Below, in pieces: positions 1-11,633 of a stretch of 64,000 bases of DNA. Under the pieces are notes generated by a model that was given only the letters and a program-made list of their open reading frames with translations, had not been told where the DNA came from and did not search any database. The stretch's first letter is position 1; the number at the start of each line of letters is the position of its first letter. Origin of the DNA: Sabellastarte sp. h YS-2021 (taxonomy: Eukaryota; Annelida; Polychaeta; Sabellida; Sabellidae); assembly GCA_964017235.1 (NCBI GenBank), contig OZ024931.1, positions 96,428,221 through 96,492,220 on the forward strand. Reading direction: 5' to 3'. The position numbers and the translations under genes were made by a program.

Positions 1-164
1 ATTCTTTCAATCATTGTGTTTATACCTTCTCTTAATCCATCTGTTGGTACATTGTAAAGAATGTGTCTCCCTCTATCCACTCTTTCAGGGGCCAAAATGA
101 TACTGCTATTTCCCTCTTATCACCTTCCTCAAAGCTGTATCCCCAATATCTGTCCATGGAACCT

Positions 165-800
165 GGGGCCGGTTTCATGAACAGACTTAAGCCTCACAAA
201 CAAGCTGAACTTGAGACCTGGCTCAGTCACAGGCTCAAATTTGAGCCCATGAAGGAGGTGTCTCAAATTTGAGTCCAAGCTTTGATGCCAAAAAACACAT
301 ACATAAAGCGATACAATTTGTTCCAAAATGAAATTGATAAATCTTGAAATCTTCTATTTTCATTTTATTTTGTAATTACAACCACATATTCAATATTTAC
401 TAATAACAAAAGTCAATAGAATTGACATGCTTTATAGGCTATTATCAAGTGACAGGCCTCAAGGGTGGACTCAAAGCCAGACTCAACCTCAGTTGAGTCT
501 CAATCTTATGGATCACTTAGAATAATATATTATCATATAATTTCTTTGTATTATGAGTATTAAAGATATTTAAAATGATAATAATCATGAAATATAACTT
601 TTTAAAATAAAAATAAGCCCACTAAATATATGAAATGAGAATAAAAAGTTGAGACCATAACTTGAGACTGGTCTCAGCTGATCCACCCTTTGTGAAATCC
701 ATTTGAGCCAAAAACTCAGCCGAGACAAAAGTCTCAGATTTGAGACCCTGACTCAGCCTTGAGTCTGGCTCAGTTTGAGACTTTTCATGAAACCGGCCCC
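165..800. mobile_element. Inverted-repeat MITE (non-autonomous DNA transposon)
   Basis: The two ends are inverted copies of each other: GGGGCCGGTTTCATGAA at 165-181 is matched by its reverse complement ending at 800. The similarity continues more loosely inwards through about 100 bases of TTGAGAC/CTCAG-type motifs. No transposase frame is present, so this looks like a non-autonomous element of about 636 bp. I could not fix the target-site duplication, so the superfamily is not assigned. It interrupts a coding-like stretch that lies on both sides on the minus strand. Confidence 0.7.
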
Positions 801-1061
801 AGTTGTAGTCCACCTCCATGCTGTAGGTTTCTATGGTAATGCAGTTGTCGTCTACTAGCACAAATTTGTCCACAGTGTCTGCAGCAATAACCTTGTCCCT
901 GAGGCTGACTGTGTGTCTCTAGTCTTGGTCTCTTTTCTGGTGTGGGTTAGCTGCTTCTTAGAGTTTACAAATCTTTTGATGACGTTGACAATTGCCTTTG
1001 CACGAGAAAATTTTGAAGCAAAAAGGGCACTGTCAGTCATCCATCTCTTTGAAATAAACAT
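801..1061 (-). pseudogene. Unidentified coding-like fragment split by the MITE
   Basis: On the minus strand this stretch gives two overlapping open segments with ordinary protein-like composition (residues such as ADTVDKFVLVDDNC and MTDSALFASKFSRAK), in frames that do not join. Beyond the MITE, positions 1-164 on the same strand also hold an open segment (MDRYWGYSFEEGDKRE). Together they look like one decayed gene or old transposon open reading frame into which the MITE jumped. I do not recognise the family. A BEL/Pao-type polyprotein linker or a host exon are possibilities I cannot separate. Confidence 0.3.
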
Positions 1062-2271
1062 TGGGTAGTCATGTATGTATTATATGTTTACATAGTTTGC
1101 AAATTATGGATAGGATAGTTTGAATAGTGTGAATACAAAGAGCAAAAGAATATCAATGCCGTGTTTAAAGTTGTTACATTTTGGCCGAAAAATTACATTT
1201 CCTAAAAGCAAAACCGTAACAATATTTATATGGATGGAAAGATCTTTTCAAGACGAATCCAATGATATCTTACTTTTAAAAATCCCCCCAATATTCGCAG
1301 AGAAATTGCCGAAAAACCAAACTGCTCACAAAAACAGTACTCACCTCTTTGCCTTCAGATAAAATCTGGCGTGCACATGCGGGAATAAAAATGTAGGGGA
1401 AGTGCGCATGCGCGGTAAAAAATCTAGCATGCGCATGCACATGTAAAAAGTTGGAAATGAAGTGACATCACTTCTGTTGCTATGGTGACCATGATGATGT
1501 CACATGACCCCTCTCGACCAATCATATCGCTCAAAAATGGGGGGAAATATAAGTTTCTCTTTAAAATAAACAGTAGTCATGTATGTGTTATATATTTACA
1601 CAGTTTGCAAACTGCACATGCGCGAATAAAAATTTAGGGGAAGTGCGCATGTGCGAATTGAAATCTAGTGTGCGCATGCGCGAATAAAAATTTAGCGTGC
1701 GCATGCGTGGGATAAAATCTAGCGTGCGCATGATGACATCACTTCCGTCGCCATGGTGACCATGATGACATCACCTACATCTCGACCAATCAGATCACTC
1801 AAAAATGAGGAGGAATATAAGTTTCTCTTTAAAATAAACAGTAGTCATGTATGTGTTATATGTTTACATAGTTTGCAAATTATGGGTAGGATAGTTTGAA
1901 TATTGTGAATACAAAGAGCAAAAGAATATCAATGCTGTGTTTAAAGTTGTTACATTTTGGCCGAAAAATGACATTTCTTAAAAGCAAACCCTAAAAATAT
2001 TTATATGGTTTTAAAGATCTTTTCAAGAAAAATATTCGCAGAGAAATGACCAAAAAACAGTACTCGCCTCTTTGCCTAAAAATCTAGCATGCGCATGTTC
2101 GGGATAAAATCTAGCGTGCACATGATGTCTTTTCCGTCGCCACAGTGACCATGATGACGTCACCTACATCACGTGACCCCTCTCGACCAATCAGATCGCT
2201 CAAAAATGAGGAGAAATATAAGTTTGTCGGGGTCCTTATACTACTCATGTGGGATGGATTGCTCCAATATT
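1062..2271. repeat. Direct-repeat block with alternating CGCATGCGC motifs
   Basis: A segment of about 170 bp (near 1065-1230: TTACATAGTTTGCAAATTATGG through TTTGGCCGAAAAAT) recurs at about 1840-2010. A second unit (TGGTGACCATGATGACATCA ... CTCGACCAATCAGATCGCTC) occurs three times, near 1465, 1735 and 2140. Between them lie multiple copies of a short motif with CGCATGCGCGAATAAAAATCTAGC. No credible gene is visible. The block abuts the 3' end of the Penelope-like element, so it may be that element's untranslated or terminal-repeat region, or a separate repeat. Confidence 0.6.
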
Positions 2272-3067
2272 CTACATCCACCACTGTTCACGCTTTCTCC
2301 TGTGAACCTGTTCGGGAGTGTTGTACTTGGGAGAACACCATTCTAAGATTGAGAACTGCATATTCCTAACAGAATGAGGGGCCACGGTGGCAGAGTGGTA
2401 ACACTCTCGCCTCCCACCTCTGCGGCCGGGGATCGATCCCTGTCATGGCCGTAAGTGGGAAAGCTGGTAGTTGCTTGCCGTTGGTCGGCAGTTTACAGTA
2501 CACAACCCTAGCGAACTCTATGTACTGGTTTCCTCTGCCCTTCCAACTACCCGTCGTGATATGACCTGTACAGTGTTGAAAGCGACGTAAAACCCCAAAT
2601 AAACAAATCCTAACAGAATGTCCTTTTCCAGTAAAATGTTGGAAAACAGGGGTAATTCTGGAATCCTTTGGTTTATTTGCTGAGAGTTTATGTTCATAGA
2701 TTCTTGATCTAAACATCCTGCCAGTTTCACCTACATAGTATTTGTCACATTTTGTGCTTGTGCTTAAATACACTCTGTCACTTAGTTCACATGAGATATG
2801 TTTGGGTAGGTCAATGGTGGTGTAATTCTTACCTGTAATTTTGCAGGTGACATTATCAATTTTCTTGATAATGGGGCAGTAGGTGCATTTGTCCAATCTG
2901 GTACAGTGATTAGGTATGATTTTGTGTGCTTCCTCTTCCTTTGGTGGGTAGGAAATGGAGGCTTTAGTGAGCATATCTCTAAGGTTTGGTAACCTTTTGA
3001 AACCTATAATTGGTTTATCTGGAAATGTAGGTGCACAATCATTACTATATTTTCTATAATGTTCCAA
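2272..3067 (-). pseudogene. Penelope-like element GIY-YIG endonuclease, split by a SINE
   Basis: C-terminal endonuclease of the same Penelope-like element. A Cys/His linker (HCTRLDKCTYCP) is followed by the GIY-YIG core with YYVGETGRMFRSRIYEHK. The reading then runs to HFTGKGHSV, where a SINE (2377-2607) has inserted. On the far side of the SINE the same frame resumes and includes FSILEWC and RRKREQWWM before a stop at about 2272-2274, which is the expected family C-terminus. So the endonuclease was complete when the SINE arrived. The first tyrosine motif (VYLSTSTKCDKYYVG) is a diverged form of the usual VIYLI...C..YVG pattern. Confidence 0.85.
2377..2607 (+). mobile_element. tRNA-derived SINE with 13-bp target duplication
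   Basis: The head resembles a tRNA gene: an A box TGGCAGAGTGG at 2388-2398 and a B box GATCGATCC at 2431-2439, about 33 bp apart, which is RNA polymerase III internal promoter spacing. The tail ends AAACCCCAAATAAACAAA. Exact copies of TCCTAACAGAATG flank it at 2364-2376 and 2608-2620 and define the insertion to the base. The tRNA-like part has no intact cloverleaf that I can draw, so it is not annotated as a tRNA gene. It lies inside the Penelope-like endonuclease, so the SINE is the younger insertion. Confidence 0.88.
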
Positions 3068-4875
3068 TTGCCATGAATGAATTGTTTAAGATCAGGATTC
3101 CCTGGGTTGTACTTAGTGGTCATAACAGGGGTTTTGGTGGCTTCTTTATGCTTTACCTCCAAGAGTTCATCCTGGGTGTTTTGGCACTCTCTAAGCATAT
3201 GATTCTTGAGCTGCTTAAATGGGTAACCACGGTCTAAGTAGTACTTAATCATTTTGATGCCATTTTCAATGAAGTCATCATTTTTGGTGCAAATCCTTCT
3301 GATTCTGAGAAATTGACCATATGGGCCTTTGGTGTGACAGGGGCTATGGTGGGCTGAGTGATGGTGTAGATACATATGGGTATCTGTGGGTTTTTCATAT
3401 AGGGTGGTATAGAGTTTCCTATCTGAGTCAATTTTGACTGTAGTGTCTAGGAAGTTAACTTCTTTGGTGCTAGCTTCAGAAGTGAATTTGATTTTTTCAT
3501 ATGTGTGGTTTAGGTAGTAAATGAATTGGTCTAACTTTTCTTTACCATGAGGCCAGATCATGAATATGTCGTCAAATAAATCTTAGCCATAGGATGGGTT
3601 TTAGGGTCAACTTGAAAGTGCTTTGGTTTCAAACCTGTCCATGAACAGATTGGCGTAGTTTGGTGCCAATGCTGTCCCCATTGCTGTACCACCAATCTGT
3701 AGATAGTTTTGGTCATTGAACACGAAGTTCATACTGTGTAGAACCAATTCCAACAACTTTAATAGGTATGGGGTTATTGGATCTTTAGTTCTGTCTCTCC
3801 TTAGTTGGGCTACTACAGCCAAGATCCCTTCATGATTGGGAATGTTGGTGTAGAGAGATGACACATCCAGAGTGACCAGTAGGGCTCCTATGGGTATTGG
3901 CCCAATGTCCTTCAACCTTTTTATAAAGTGTTGAGTGTCTCGTACATATGATGCTGTTTAGGTACATATTCCTTGATGTGGGCATCTACAAACTTACTAA
4001 TGTTGCAGGTAGGGTGACCAATGGAGCTACAAATTGGTCTGCCTGGGACTTGCTTTTTATGTATCTCTGGTAGCAAGTAGAATCTGTCTGCCTTTGGTTC
4101 CTTAATGTTTAGGAAGTCAAAATTCTTTTCTGTTATGATTTTATTGGTTTTCATGTCAGTTAGGACTCTACAGATTCTTTCTGAGATGTCTCTTGTAGGG
4201 TCATGATCTAATTTAGTGTAGAAATTATGATCATTCAATTGCCTATATCCTTCCCTAAGGTAATCTAGAGTATCCATGATTACTACTGCAGATCCCTTGT
4301 CTGCCTTCTTAATGACAATATTAGGGTTTTTTCCTGAGCTCTAATAAGCCTTTCCATTCTTCTTTGGTAAGGTTTGGTTGTATATGCGTATGGTTGTTGC
4401 TCATAAGCAAATCATTCTTAAAAGCCCTTTTGAAAGTATCTACTGTCCTATTTGGTGGGTTAGGTTTCCAGGATGATTTGTTCCTGAATGGCCTATATAT
4501 GTGTTTATAGGGGTCATTGTCAGGTGCGATTGGTGTATCAATACCGGCATTTTCATTCATAAAGTCAATGATACTTTGTGTAAGTTGACTGTCTATTACT
4601 TCATTTATTGGTTTGAAGAACTGTGCAAGTTCTATGCGTCTATGGAATTCTTTAAAATCATTCCATATTTCAGATTTGTCTGCTCCTTTGGGAGTGGGGC
4701 AGAAAGTGAGGCCTTTTTCTAAGGCCCTTGTTTGGTGTATACTTAGATTTACCTTAGAGATGTTAATTACTTTGTGGCCAATGTAACTCTCAAACTCGGT
4801 ACCAGGTGGTAGATTTAAGTTAATTAAAAATGTTTTGGTGCTTGAACACCTTGGTGTTATACATAATAAGTACAT
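3041..4875 (-). pseudogene. Penelope-like element reverse transcriptase (broken)
   Basis: Reverse transcriptase of a Penelope-like retroelement. Reading leftwards on the minus strand the pieces are 4875-4321, 4277-3921, 3915-3607 and 3561-3004. The first carries the N-terminal motif KGLTFCPTP typical of the family. Next come FYLLPEIHKK and GRPICSS, then LDVSSLYTNIP and GTAMGTALAPNYANLFMD. The catalytic box reads LFDDIFMIWPHG at about 3540-3579, keeping both aspartates. At least three frame changes (near 4320, 3918 and 3590) plus a stop just before the catalytic box make it non-functional. The reading continues, after another frame change near 3050, into a GIY-YIG endonuclease. Penelope-like elements use this RT/EN pair for target-primed insertion. 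Confidence 0.88.
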
Positions 4876-5159
4876 TAACTATAAATATATACAACATTAA
4901 TAAATACAAGTAAAATGGATAACTATACAAAAAACAATCAATAAAAATACAATACACTTTACTGGTCAAAAGACCAAAACAAATGACTAGATAAGGAAAG
5001 TAAAAATAACATAGAAAATGGAAAATATCAAATATATCATAATACAATAAAATACAAATATGACTAGACTACACGAAATAGATATACATATATCACAGAT
5101 GAAACAAGAAACTAGAAAACACACAATAACTTAACACAAATTAAGACAATACAAAATAA
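4876..5159. other. AT-rich spacer between two retroelements
   Basis: About 280 bp of AT-rich sequence between the 5' end of the Penelope-like element and the 3' end of the neighbouring LINE, both minus strand. Part is probably the LINE 3' untranslated region. No further signal seen. Confidence 0.4.
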
Positions 5160-5168
5160 ATTAGATTT

Positions 5169-8100
5169 CTAAAATTTATAAAATAATCCACATTCTTTTA
5201 AATAATTGCATATAACTTTAATGTTTCCATATAGTAAGTCTTTTAAATTATTTATGTTTCTATAGTATTTAACTCTCGTGTCATGTAGGTCACTACAGTC
5301 TAGTAATATATGTTTGACTGTATCGGGACAATGACATGGAATGCACCAGGGCATATCTTCACCTTTCAACAGATAACTATGGGTGAAATAAGTGTGTCCT
5401 ATATGGGCTCGTGTTATAACTTTTTCTTCCCTACGAGATAAACCCGTCAAAACATAAAAATCTCCAACAGTAGGGTTTATTTGGAGTAGTTTGTTATCCG
5501 GACACGCATTCCAATGAGCTTGCCACTTCTGTTTAAAAACACTGTTTACATTTACTTTCAAGTCTGTATAGGGGACTTTCAAGTCTAAAACATTAAAATT
5601 CAATGCCTGTTTGGAAAACTCATCTGCGTTTTCATTGCCCTTTATGCCTACATGACTAGGAACCCAAGCTAAAACAACTTTCTTACTTACTGAACAACAA
5701 TCATTAAAAAACTTTAAATTATCTTGAATAAAAGGATGATCACAGTTGTTGCTATCAAGAGCTTGAAGACTAGATAAAGAGTAAGAAAATATGATAAAAC
5801 GATCCTCATCACAATTTTTAACTATATTAAAAGCCATTTTCAGAGCCTGTAATTCAGCTGTGAATATACTAGCATTGCCAGGAAGTCTGACCTGGGCACT
5901 GAGGCCATCAGATGTAGCAGCTGTAGCAACCCTATTTCTGTTTTCGATCCATCAGTATATATAGCCCTATGGTCAGAGTAATAGCTTTTTAACTCAGCAA
6001 ATAGACTTTGAAACATACAATCATCACCAAGATGTTTCTTTTGATGTGTGAGATATAAGTGTGAGGTTTCTGTATAGTCCAGGGTGGGTCATCTGGCAAT
6101 GACACAGTCTGAATTAGATCCAGCTGAGGACAGACAACAGACAAATCTTCCTCTACACGATGCCCAAAAGATCTGATTGCAGATGGTTTCTTATCATAAA
6201 GATCATATAACTGAGGGTTAAAAACAGCATCATAAGCTAGATTGTCAGGATTACTTCTCAATTTCAAAGGATATTGAACACATAACTTATCAAACCTGAG
6301 ATATAAAGGAGGTTCATTTGCCTCAACATACAAGCTTTGCATTGGAGAAGTCCTGAAGGCTCCCAGGCATATTCTTAAGCCCTGGTTTTGAATGGGTTCC
6401 AATTTCTTAAGATAAGACTTACGAGCAGAACTAAAAACAGCACAACCATATTCCAATCTAGAACGAACAAATGAACGATAAAGTCTCATTACAACACTTC
6501 TATCTGCTCCCCAATCCATTTTGGCAACTACTTTCAGTAAGTTCATGGCTTTTTCTCATTTCTGACGAATATAATCAATGTGTGCCTTAAAATTCAGTTT
6601 ACTGTCAAATATAACGCCAAGGAACTTAGTTTGTGAAACAACAGGGATTTGTGAGTTATATATTGTCAATGTTGGGTCTGGATGAAGTTTTCTTTTATTA
6701 CAGAAATGCATGCAAACAGTTTTGGTTTTAGAAAACTTAAAACCATTTTCATCAGCCCATTTTTCTACCTTATTCAAACACAACTGAAGTTGGCTTTCTA
6801 TTGAAGCCATATTTCTAGAAGAACAAGTGATTGAGAAATCATCAACAAAAAGAGACTTTTCAAAGCTAGCTGGAATCACATCAGCAATACTGTTAATCTT
6901 TAAAATGAATAACGTAACAGAGAGGATGCTGCCTTGAGGGACACCCATCTCTTGCCCATGTATATCTGAATAAATAGATCCTAAACGAACTCTAAAAACT
7001 CTGATAAAAAATTCTGAATAAACATGGGCATTCGTCCCCTTAAGCCTACTTTATGTAGATCTCTTACAACACCATATTTCCAAACACTATCGTAGGCTTT
7101 TTCTAAATAAAAAAATACAGAGACTACATGGTTGCCTTTTAAAAAGGAATCTCGAATAAAAGATTCAAGTCTTATTAACTGGTCTGTTGTAGTTCAACCT
7201 TTTCTAAAACCACTTTGATATTTTGTTAAAATATTATTTTCCTCAAGGAACCAAACTAATCTAGTATTAATCATTCTTTCCATGGTTTTGCATAAACAGC
7301 CTGTCAGAGATATGCGGCGGTAATTCGACGGGTTTTTTGGGTCTTTGCCTGGTTTAGGAATAGGTATTACAGTGGCCTCTTTCCAGCAGTCAGGAATTTC
7401 ACCTGAAGCCCATATATCATTAAATATATCGAGTAACACCATAAGTGAGTCTCTTGGTAGATGTTTAAGCAGTTGATAGTGAATTTCATCTGGACCAGTG
7501 GCTGTGTCGTGAGACTTTTTCAGAGCATCACATAGCTCTCTAATGGTAAATGGTACATTGTAGTTTTCAGAGTTGTTTGTGTCAAAATCCAAGTGTTCTT
7601 TTTCAGCTTTCTCTTGATATTTATTAAACTTTGTACGGTAATTGTTGCTGCTAGAATTCTTGCTGATTTCTTGGGCCAACCTATTTGCTATGTCCACTCT
7701 TTCTGTTATTTTTGTCCCATCATTATTTTCCAGATGGTGTATTACTTTGTTTGCCACTTATTTTCCTAATCATTTCCCATACCTTCTTTGCTGGTGTCTT
7801 TACATTTAGTTTTAAATACGTCATATTCATGCCATGATTTCCTTTTATTTTCTTTAATTACTTTACGAGCATTAGCTCGACATTTTTTATATTCATTTAT
7901 GTTATATGATGTAGGATTTGTACGGCATTTATCCATTGCATTTTGACGAGCTTTAACAGTTTTTTTGCATTCACTGTTGAACCATGGTTTGTAGCTACCA
8001 GTGGACTGTCCAGTTGACTTTGGCACACATTTTGTTGCTATATCATTTAATTTATCTATAAATGCAGGAAACTTTTCTGTTATCAGTAAAACTATGCCTA

Positions 8101-8842
8101 TTGATATCCAAAGAACAGTGAAGTTTGAATTTTGGCCAATCGGCCGTTTTTAGATTCCAACCAGGAACATTGTCCTTTGGCATACTCTTAACTATATCAA
8201 TAAAAATAGGAAAATGGTCACTACCACACTGATCAGAATGGACCTGCCATTCAAAATCAAGAAAAACAGATGCAGAACATAAAGACAAATCTATTGAAGT
8301 GAATGAACCAGATGCAGGATAGAAAGTAGGTAGGTGACTTATCATTAAGCAAACAAATATTAGAGGATTCAAGAAGATGTTCCACCTTGTTGCCTAAACT
8401 GTCAGATGAAGAACAACCCCATAAATCACTATGTGCATTAAAATCACCAATAAATCAAAAAGGTGCAGGGAATTGGTTGATTAGATTATCAAGATCACTT
8501 TGAGCAACATTAAAACGTGGTGGAATATATACATTACATACAGTTATAGTTTTATGTAGAGATACTTTTACAGCAACTGCCTGCAGTTCTGTATCTAACT
8601 CAAGTACCTCATGGGGTACACCTTTCTTTACAAAAATAGAGCAGCCACCAATGGCTCTCCCATCTACTTCAGACATACAAGTTTTAAAATAATGATCAAA
8701 GCGTCTAATATTTGCATTATCTGTATCTTTAAAATGAGTTTCCTGCAATGCTAAAATGTAGGGTCTAAAATTGGAAATTAAATTTTTAATTTCTTCCAAG
8801 TTTGGCCTAAAGCCACGACAGTTCCACTGTATTATACTTTTA
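5169..8842 (-). pseudogene. LINE ORF2: AP endonuclease, reverse transcriptase and RNase H (broken)
   Basis: ORF2 begins near 8842 with IIQWNCRGFRPNLEEI, the standard first motif of the endonuclease. It continues with LALQETHF (8455-8799) and CGSDHFPIFIDI (8052-8372). The RT follows: SNYRRISLTGCLCKTMERM and KYQSGFRKG in 7194-7757, then GVPQGSILSVTLF and the catalytic box FVDD at 6838-6849 (usually FADD) in 6556-6948. RNase H is at 5169-5837 with WVPSHVGIKGNENADEFSK and a C-terminal Cys/His cluster (CIPCHCPDTVKHILLDC). Frame breaks near 8440, 8040, 7760, 7190, 7000-6950, 6550 and 5850-5980 inactivate it. The order endonuclease-RT-RNase H places it with I/Nimb-type elements. Confidence 0.85.
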
Positions 8843-9026
8843 TTTTTGTTTGGTTACATTATTTACACTTTTATTCCCACTCCGCCCTTGTGAATTTGTG
8901 ATTGGGGATTCTTTGACACTCATGTCACTGTCACTTAAAACATCATATTTATTTTGTTGTTTAATAGGGTCATTAGATCCCTTGTGTTGTTTGGTCAAAT
9001 ATACTTTGCTTTGACTTATTTTCAGT

Positions 9027-10064
9027 TTAATAGGGGTCATTCGGAGATGCACTTGTCTGACTTGATGAACTCGTTTTAGTCACTTTAGTTGTCTGTTTTT
9101 CAACTGCACACTTTTTGGGTTGTTTTGAACCATCTGGCCAAGTCATTTCTGTTTGTGTTTCCACTGATGCTGTTTTCACCACAGGTTTGGTTGCTGCAGA
9201 TGCTTGGGCATATGTTGTTTTCACAGAATTAAATATGTCCATTTGTTTCTCGGCTTCGGTATATGAAATTCCTCTTTCTGCCTTGATTCTTTGAATTTCC
9301 TTTTCCTCTTTCCATTTTAGACATGTTTTATCATTAGAGGCATGGTTTCCTTGGCAGTTAACACATCTTGCTTCATTTGTGCATTGTTGAGAGTCTGTAT
9401 GATCTTCTATCCCACATTTATTGCAAACTTCATTTTTCCTGCAGTTAAATTTTGTGTGACCAAACTTTTGACACTTGTAGCATCTCACAGGATTCAGAAT
9501 ATACTGTGACACAGCCCCCCTGTAGTAACCCACCCTGATGTATTTAGGTAAGGTCTGGCTTTGAAATGTCAGTATAAAGGTCCCTGTCGGTTTTCTGTGT
9601 CCATCTCTAAATACCGAAATCCTGTCTAGCTTGATGACACCTTCAGCTTTCAGGCCTTCTAATATTTCATCATCAGTACAGTCTTTTATGTCTGGGCATC
9701 GTATGACCCCTTTCTTAGTGTTAAAACTGTAATGAGGTGAAACATCAATTGGTATAGCATTGTCCATTGTCAGATTCAATTTTGTAGTTTTCAGTAATTT
9801 CTGGCTCTGTGTTTCCTTGTCCACTTCCACCAAAATGCTTCCATACATTAACTTCTTTATGTTAAACGGATCGGAACCAAGTATAGCAACAATGGCTTTG
9901 TTAACAGCAAATGGTGACAGTTCGCACAAGGGTCTTTCATCATTTGTACCTTTAATCAGCAAGAAACATGGCCATGAGCAAATCTGAGCAGAGTCAAAGT
10001 CTGTAGTCGTAATATCAGGTCTAGATCTTTTCCTATCAATCAATAGTGAGTTTTGAGTAGCCAT
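9027..10064 (-). CDS. LINE ORF1: gag-like nucleic-acid-binding protein with CCHC knuckles
   Basis: A 345-residue frame starting at the ATG at 10,064 (MATQNSLLIDRKRSRPD); the open frame extends further upstream but without an ATG. The first 200 residues are consistent with the RNA-binding part of such ORF1 proteins. Three knuckles follow in series: CYKCQKFGHTKFNC, CNKCGIEDHTDSQQC and CVNCQGNHASNDKTC. The protein should coat the element RNA as the ribonucleoprotein. The frame ends at 9027, but the overlapping frame 8840-9052 encodes a typical ORF1 C-terminus (NKYDVLSDSDMSVKESP). A frameshift near 9040 has therefore cut off the last 60 or so residues. Otherwise this is a well-kept frame for an old element. 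Confidence 0.82.
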   Translation of the reverse strand: MATQNSLLIDRKRSRPDITTTDFDSAQICSWPCFLLIKGTNDERPLCELSPFAVNKAIVAILGSDPFNIKKLMYGSILVEVDKETQSQKLLKTTKLNLTMDNAIPIDVSPHYSFNTKKGVIRCPDIKDCTDDEILEGLKAEGVIKLDRISVFRDGHRKPTGTFILTFQSQTLPKYIRVGYYRGAVSQYILNPVRCYKCQKFGHTKFNCRKNEVCNKCGIEDHTDSQQCTNEARCVNCQGNHASNDKTCLKWKEEKEIQRIKAERGISYTEAEKQMDIFNSVKTTYAQASAATKPVVKTASVETQTEMTWPDGSKQPKKCAVEKQTTKVTKTSSSSQTSASPNDPY

Positions 10065-10389
10065 AATGTAGTAGATATTTTTCGTTGCCAATGCTCTCCA
10101 CCCACCCTTCGAGCCCAACAAGGGGATATCATAATAGTGTGGAGCTGAGCCCTGCACACTGATATCAGAGATATATTAGCAATATACTCAAAGACCACAA
10201 AGTGAACCTTGATTGACCTGTTAAGCAGCCGCCTTCTAGATACTCCAAGCAAAAGCACAAACCAAACACCAGCAGAATACAACAATCAAGTACAACAGTA
10301 TAAACTATTAGAAACAACAAGCCATCACTAATTTGGAGCACTAGGGCTTGGTACTACCAGCCGATTGATTAAGCCAGGCCATCTTAACC

Positions 10390-10640
10390 TTCCGACTAAG
10401 TGAAATTGAGGCCAAAGCTATGTATTGCCTCCTCAATGCTGCAACAAAGTATTGGCTCAACAGCCAGGACCCTCTCTTCCACTGACACGGATCGCAAGCC
10501 ACGGCAAACAGGCTGCCCCCAATTAGTCGCCTCTTACGACACGCAGGAGGGTACGTTGGGCCTATTCTACATCCCCGGACCCACAGGAGGCTACCAGGTG
10601 GTAGAATGCCTGGTGAAGCATTCATAGCATCTAGTTCAAT
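10390..10640 (-). promoter_or_regulatory. Conserved 5' untranslated block of the LINE with a small hairpin
   Basis: Upstream of ORF1 on the minus strand lies a GC-richer block. It contains GTCGTAAGAGGCGACTAA (minus strand, around 10,524-10,540), whose ends GTCG and CGAC can pair. It is followed, also on the minus strand, by GGGGCAGCCTG. From memory, very similar TGTCGTAAGAGGCGACTAA sequences lie in the 5' untranslated regions of LINEs in many invertebrates, so I take it as the element's 5' region, which for such LINEs includes an internal promoter. It has no open frame of its own worth annotating. Confidence 0.5.
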
Positions 10641-11633
10641 TTAAGCCTCTGGTGAGAAAGTTCACCCATTGAACTTTCGAAACATAATATAGCAGAAACT
10701 GTTATTGTGTAAGGCATATCATTATATATTCTTAGTGAACATTTCATTGTAGTGACTTTAATACTTCAGTATTATTTTCTTGTTTTCACAACAAGTGTTG
10801 CCATGGCAACACTTTTTTCATGTTTCTTGGACTTTTATATCTTTTTTGGAGTTCTTTGCATTGCAAACCCCTGCGTGGATTGTAGCTTATTGTCTCTAAG
10901 GTAAATCTAAGTGTCTGCTTTAATATTGTACATCATTCAGGGTTAAAAAGGCAGATTAAAAATATCGAGTGACTTGGCAAATATATATGCATCATTTTTC
11001 ATACTCGATATAACATTCAGTCTGTAGGTAGGTATCCCCAGAAATAAAGAACAGGTATTTATAGAGTTATATCTGTCCATATGAAGATTTAAACACAATA
11101 CATTTTACTATATCAATGTTTTATCGATTGATTCAATATGTGCCTCATCTCTAGTATAAACAAGTAGGATGTAATAACTATAACACAGATATTTGTTTCT
11201 CAAGTTATATTTTCAAAAGAAAGTTAAGATCAATTTATATACAGAATTTCACAAAATCATGACTTACCAAAGACATAGCCAGAAGTATAAGAAGTAGTGA
11301 CAAATGTGAAAGATAAAGTCTAAGGTGACACCTCATTTTGACCACCTCATTAGACTTATATGGACCATCTTCCTATATTTACAGATGTGGATTTCTTCTT
11401 TAAGATGAGTAATCATATAACATATATTAACACCATACAGCAGTCAAATTGGTAGGCCACATAAAGCAGCAACTTTAAAACATAAGATTACTAATTAAGT
11501 TACAATGTTTTTTCCAATGATTATAATTTGCACACATTTTTGGTAAATTACTTGTCCTAATGAATTTTTTACGCCCTTCAATATTTTTTGGGTTTGGTGA
11601 ACTTTGGCCTACTTTTGAGTGAGTAATAGCACT
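10641..11633. other. AT-rich non-coding stretch
   Basis: No gene, clear repeat or RNA is visible here. Sequence right of about 11,450 grades into the S2-type repeat that follows. Confidence 0.4.

Larger units (their letters stand above)
5160..10640 (-). mobile_element. I/Nimb-type LINE retrotransposon, nearly full length
   Basis: A non-LTR retrotransposon running leftwards. It has a conserved 5' untranslated block (about 10,390-10,640), ORF1 with three zinc knuckles, and ORF2 with AP endonuclease, reverse transcriptase and RNase H in that order. An RNase H domain after the RT together with a CCHC-bearing ORF1 is the I/Nimb/Tad arrangement rather than L1 or CR1. Several frame changes and stops show that it is inactive. 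The 3' limit is approximate because no poly(A) or simple-repeat tail could be fixed. Confidence 0.8.

Noticed and set aside
2377-2460. Possible tRNA gene
   Set aside because: A and B boxes are present, but there is no convincing acceptor or anticodon stem, and target duplications around the whole unit identify a SINE.
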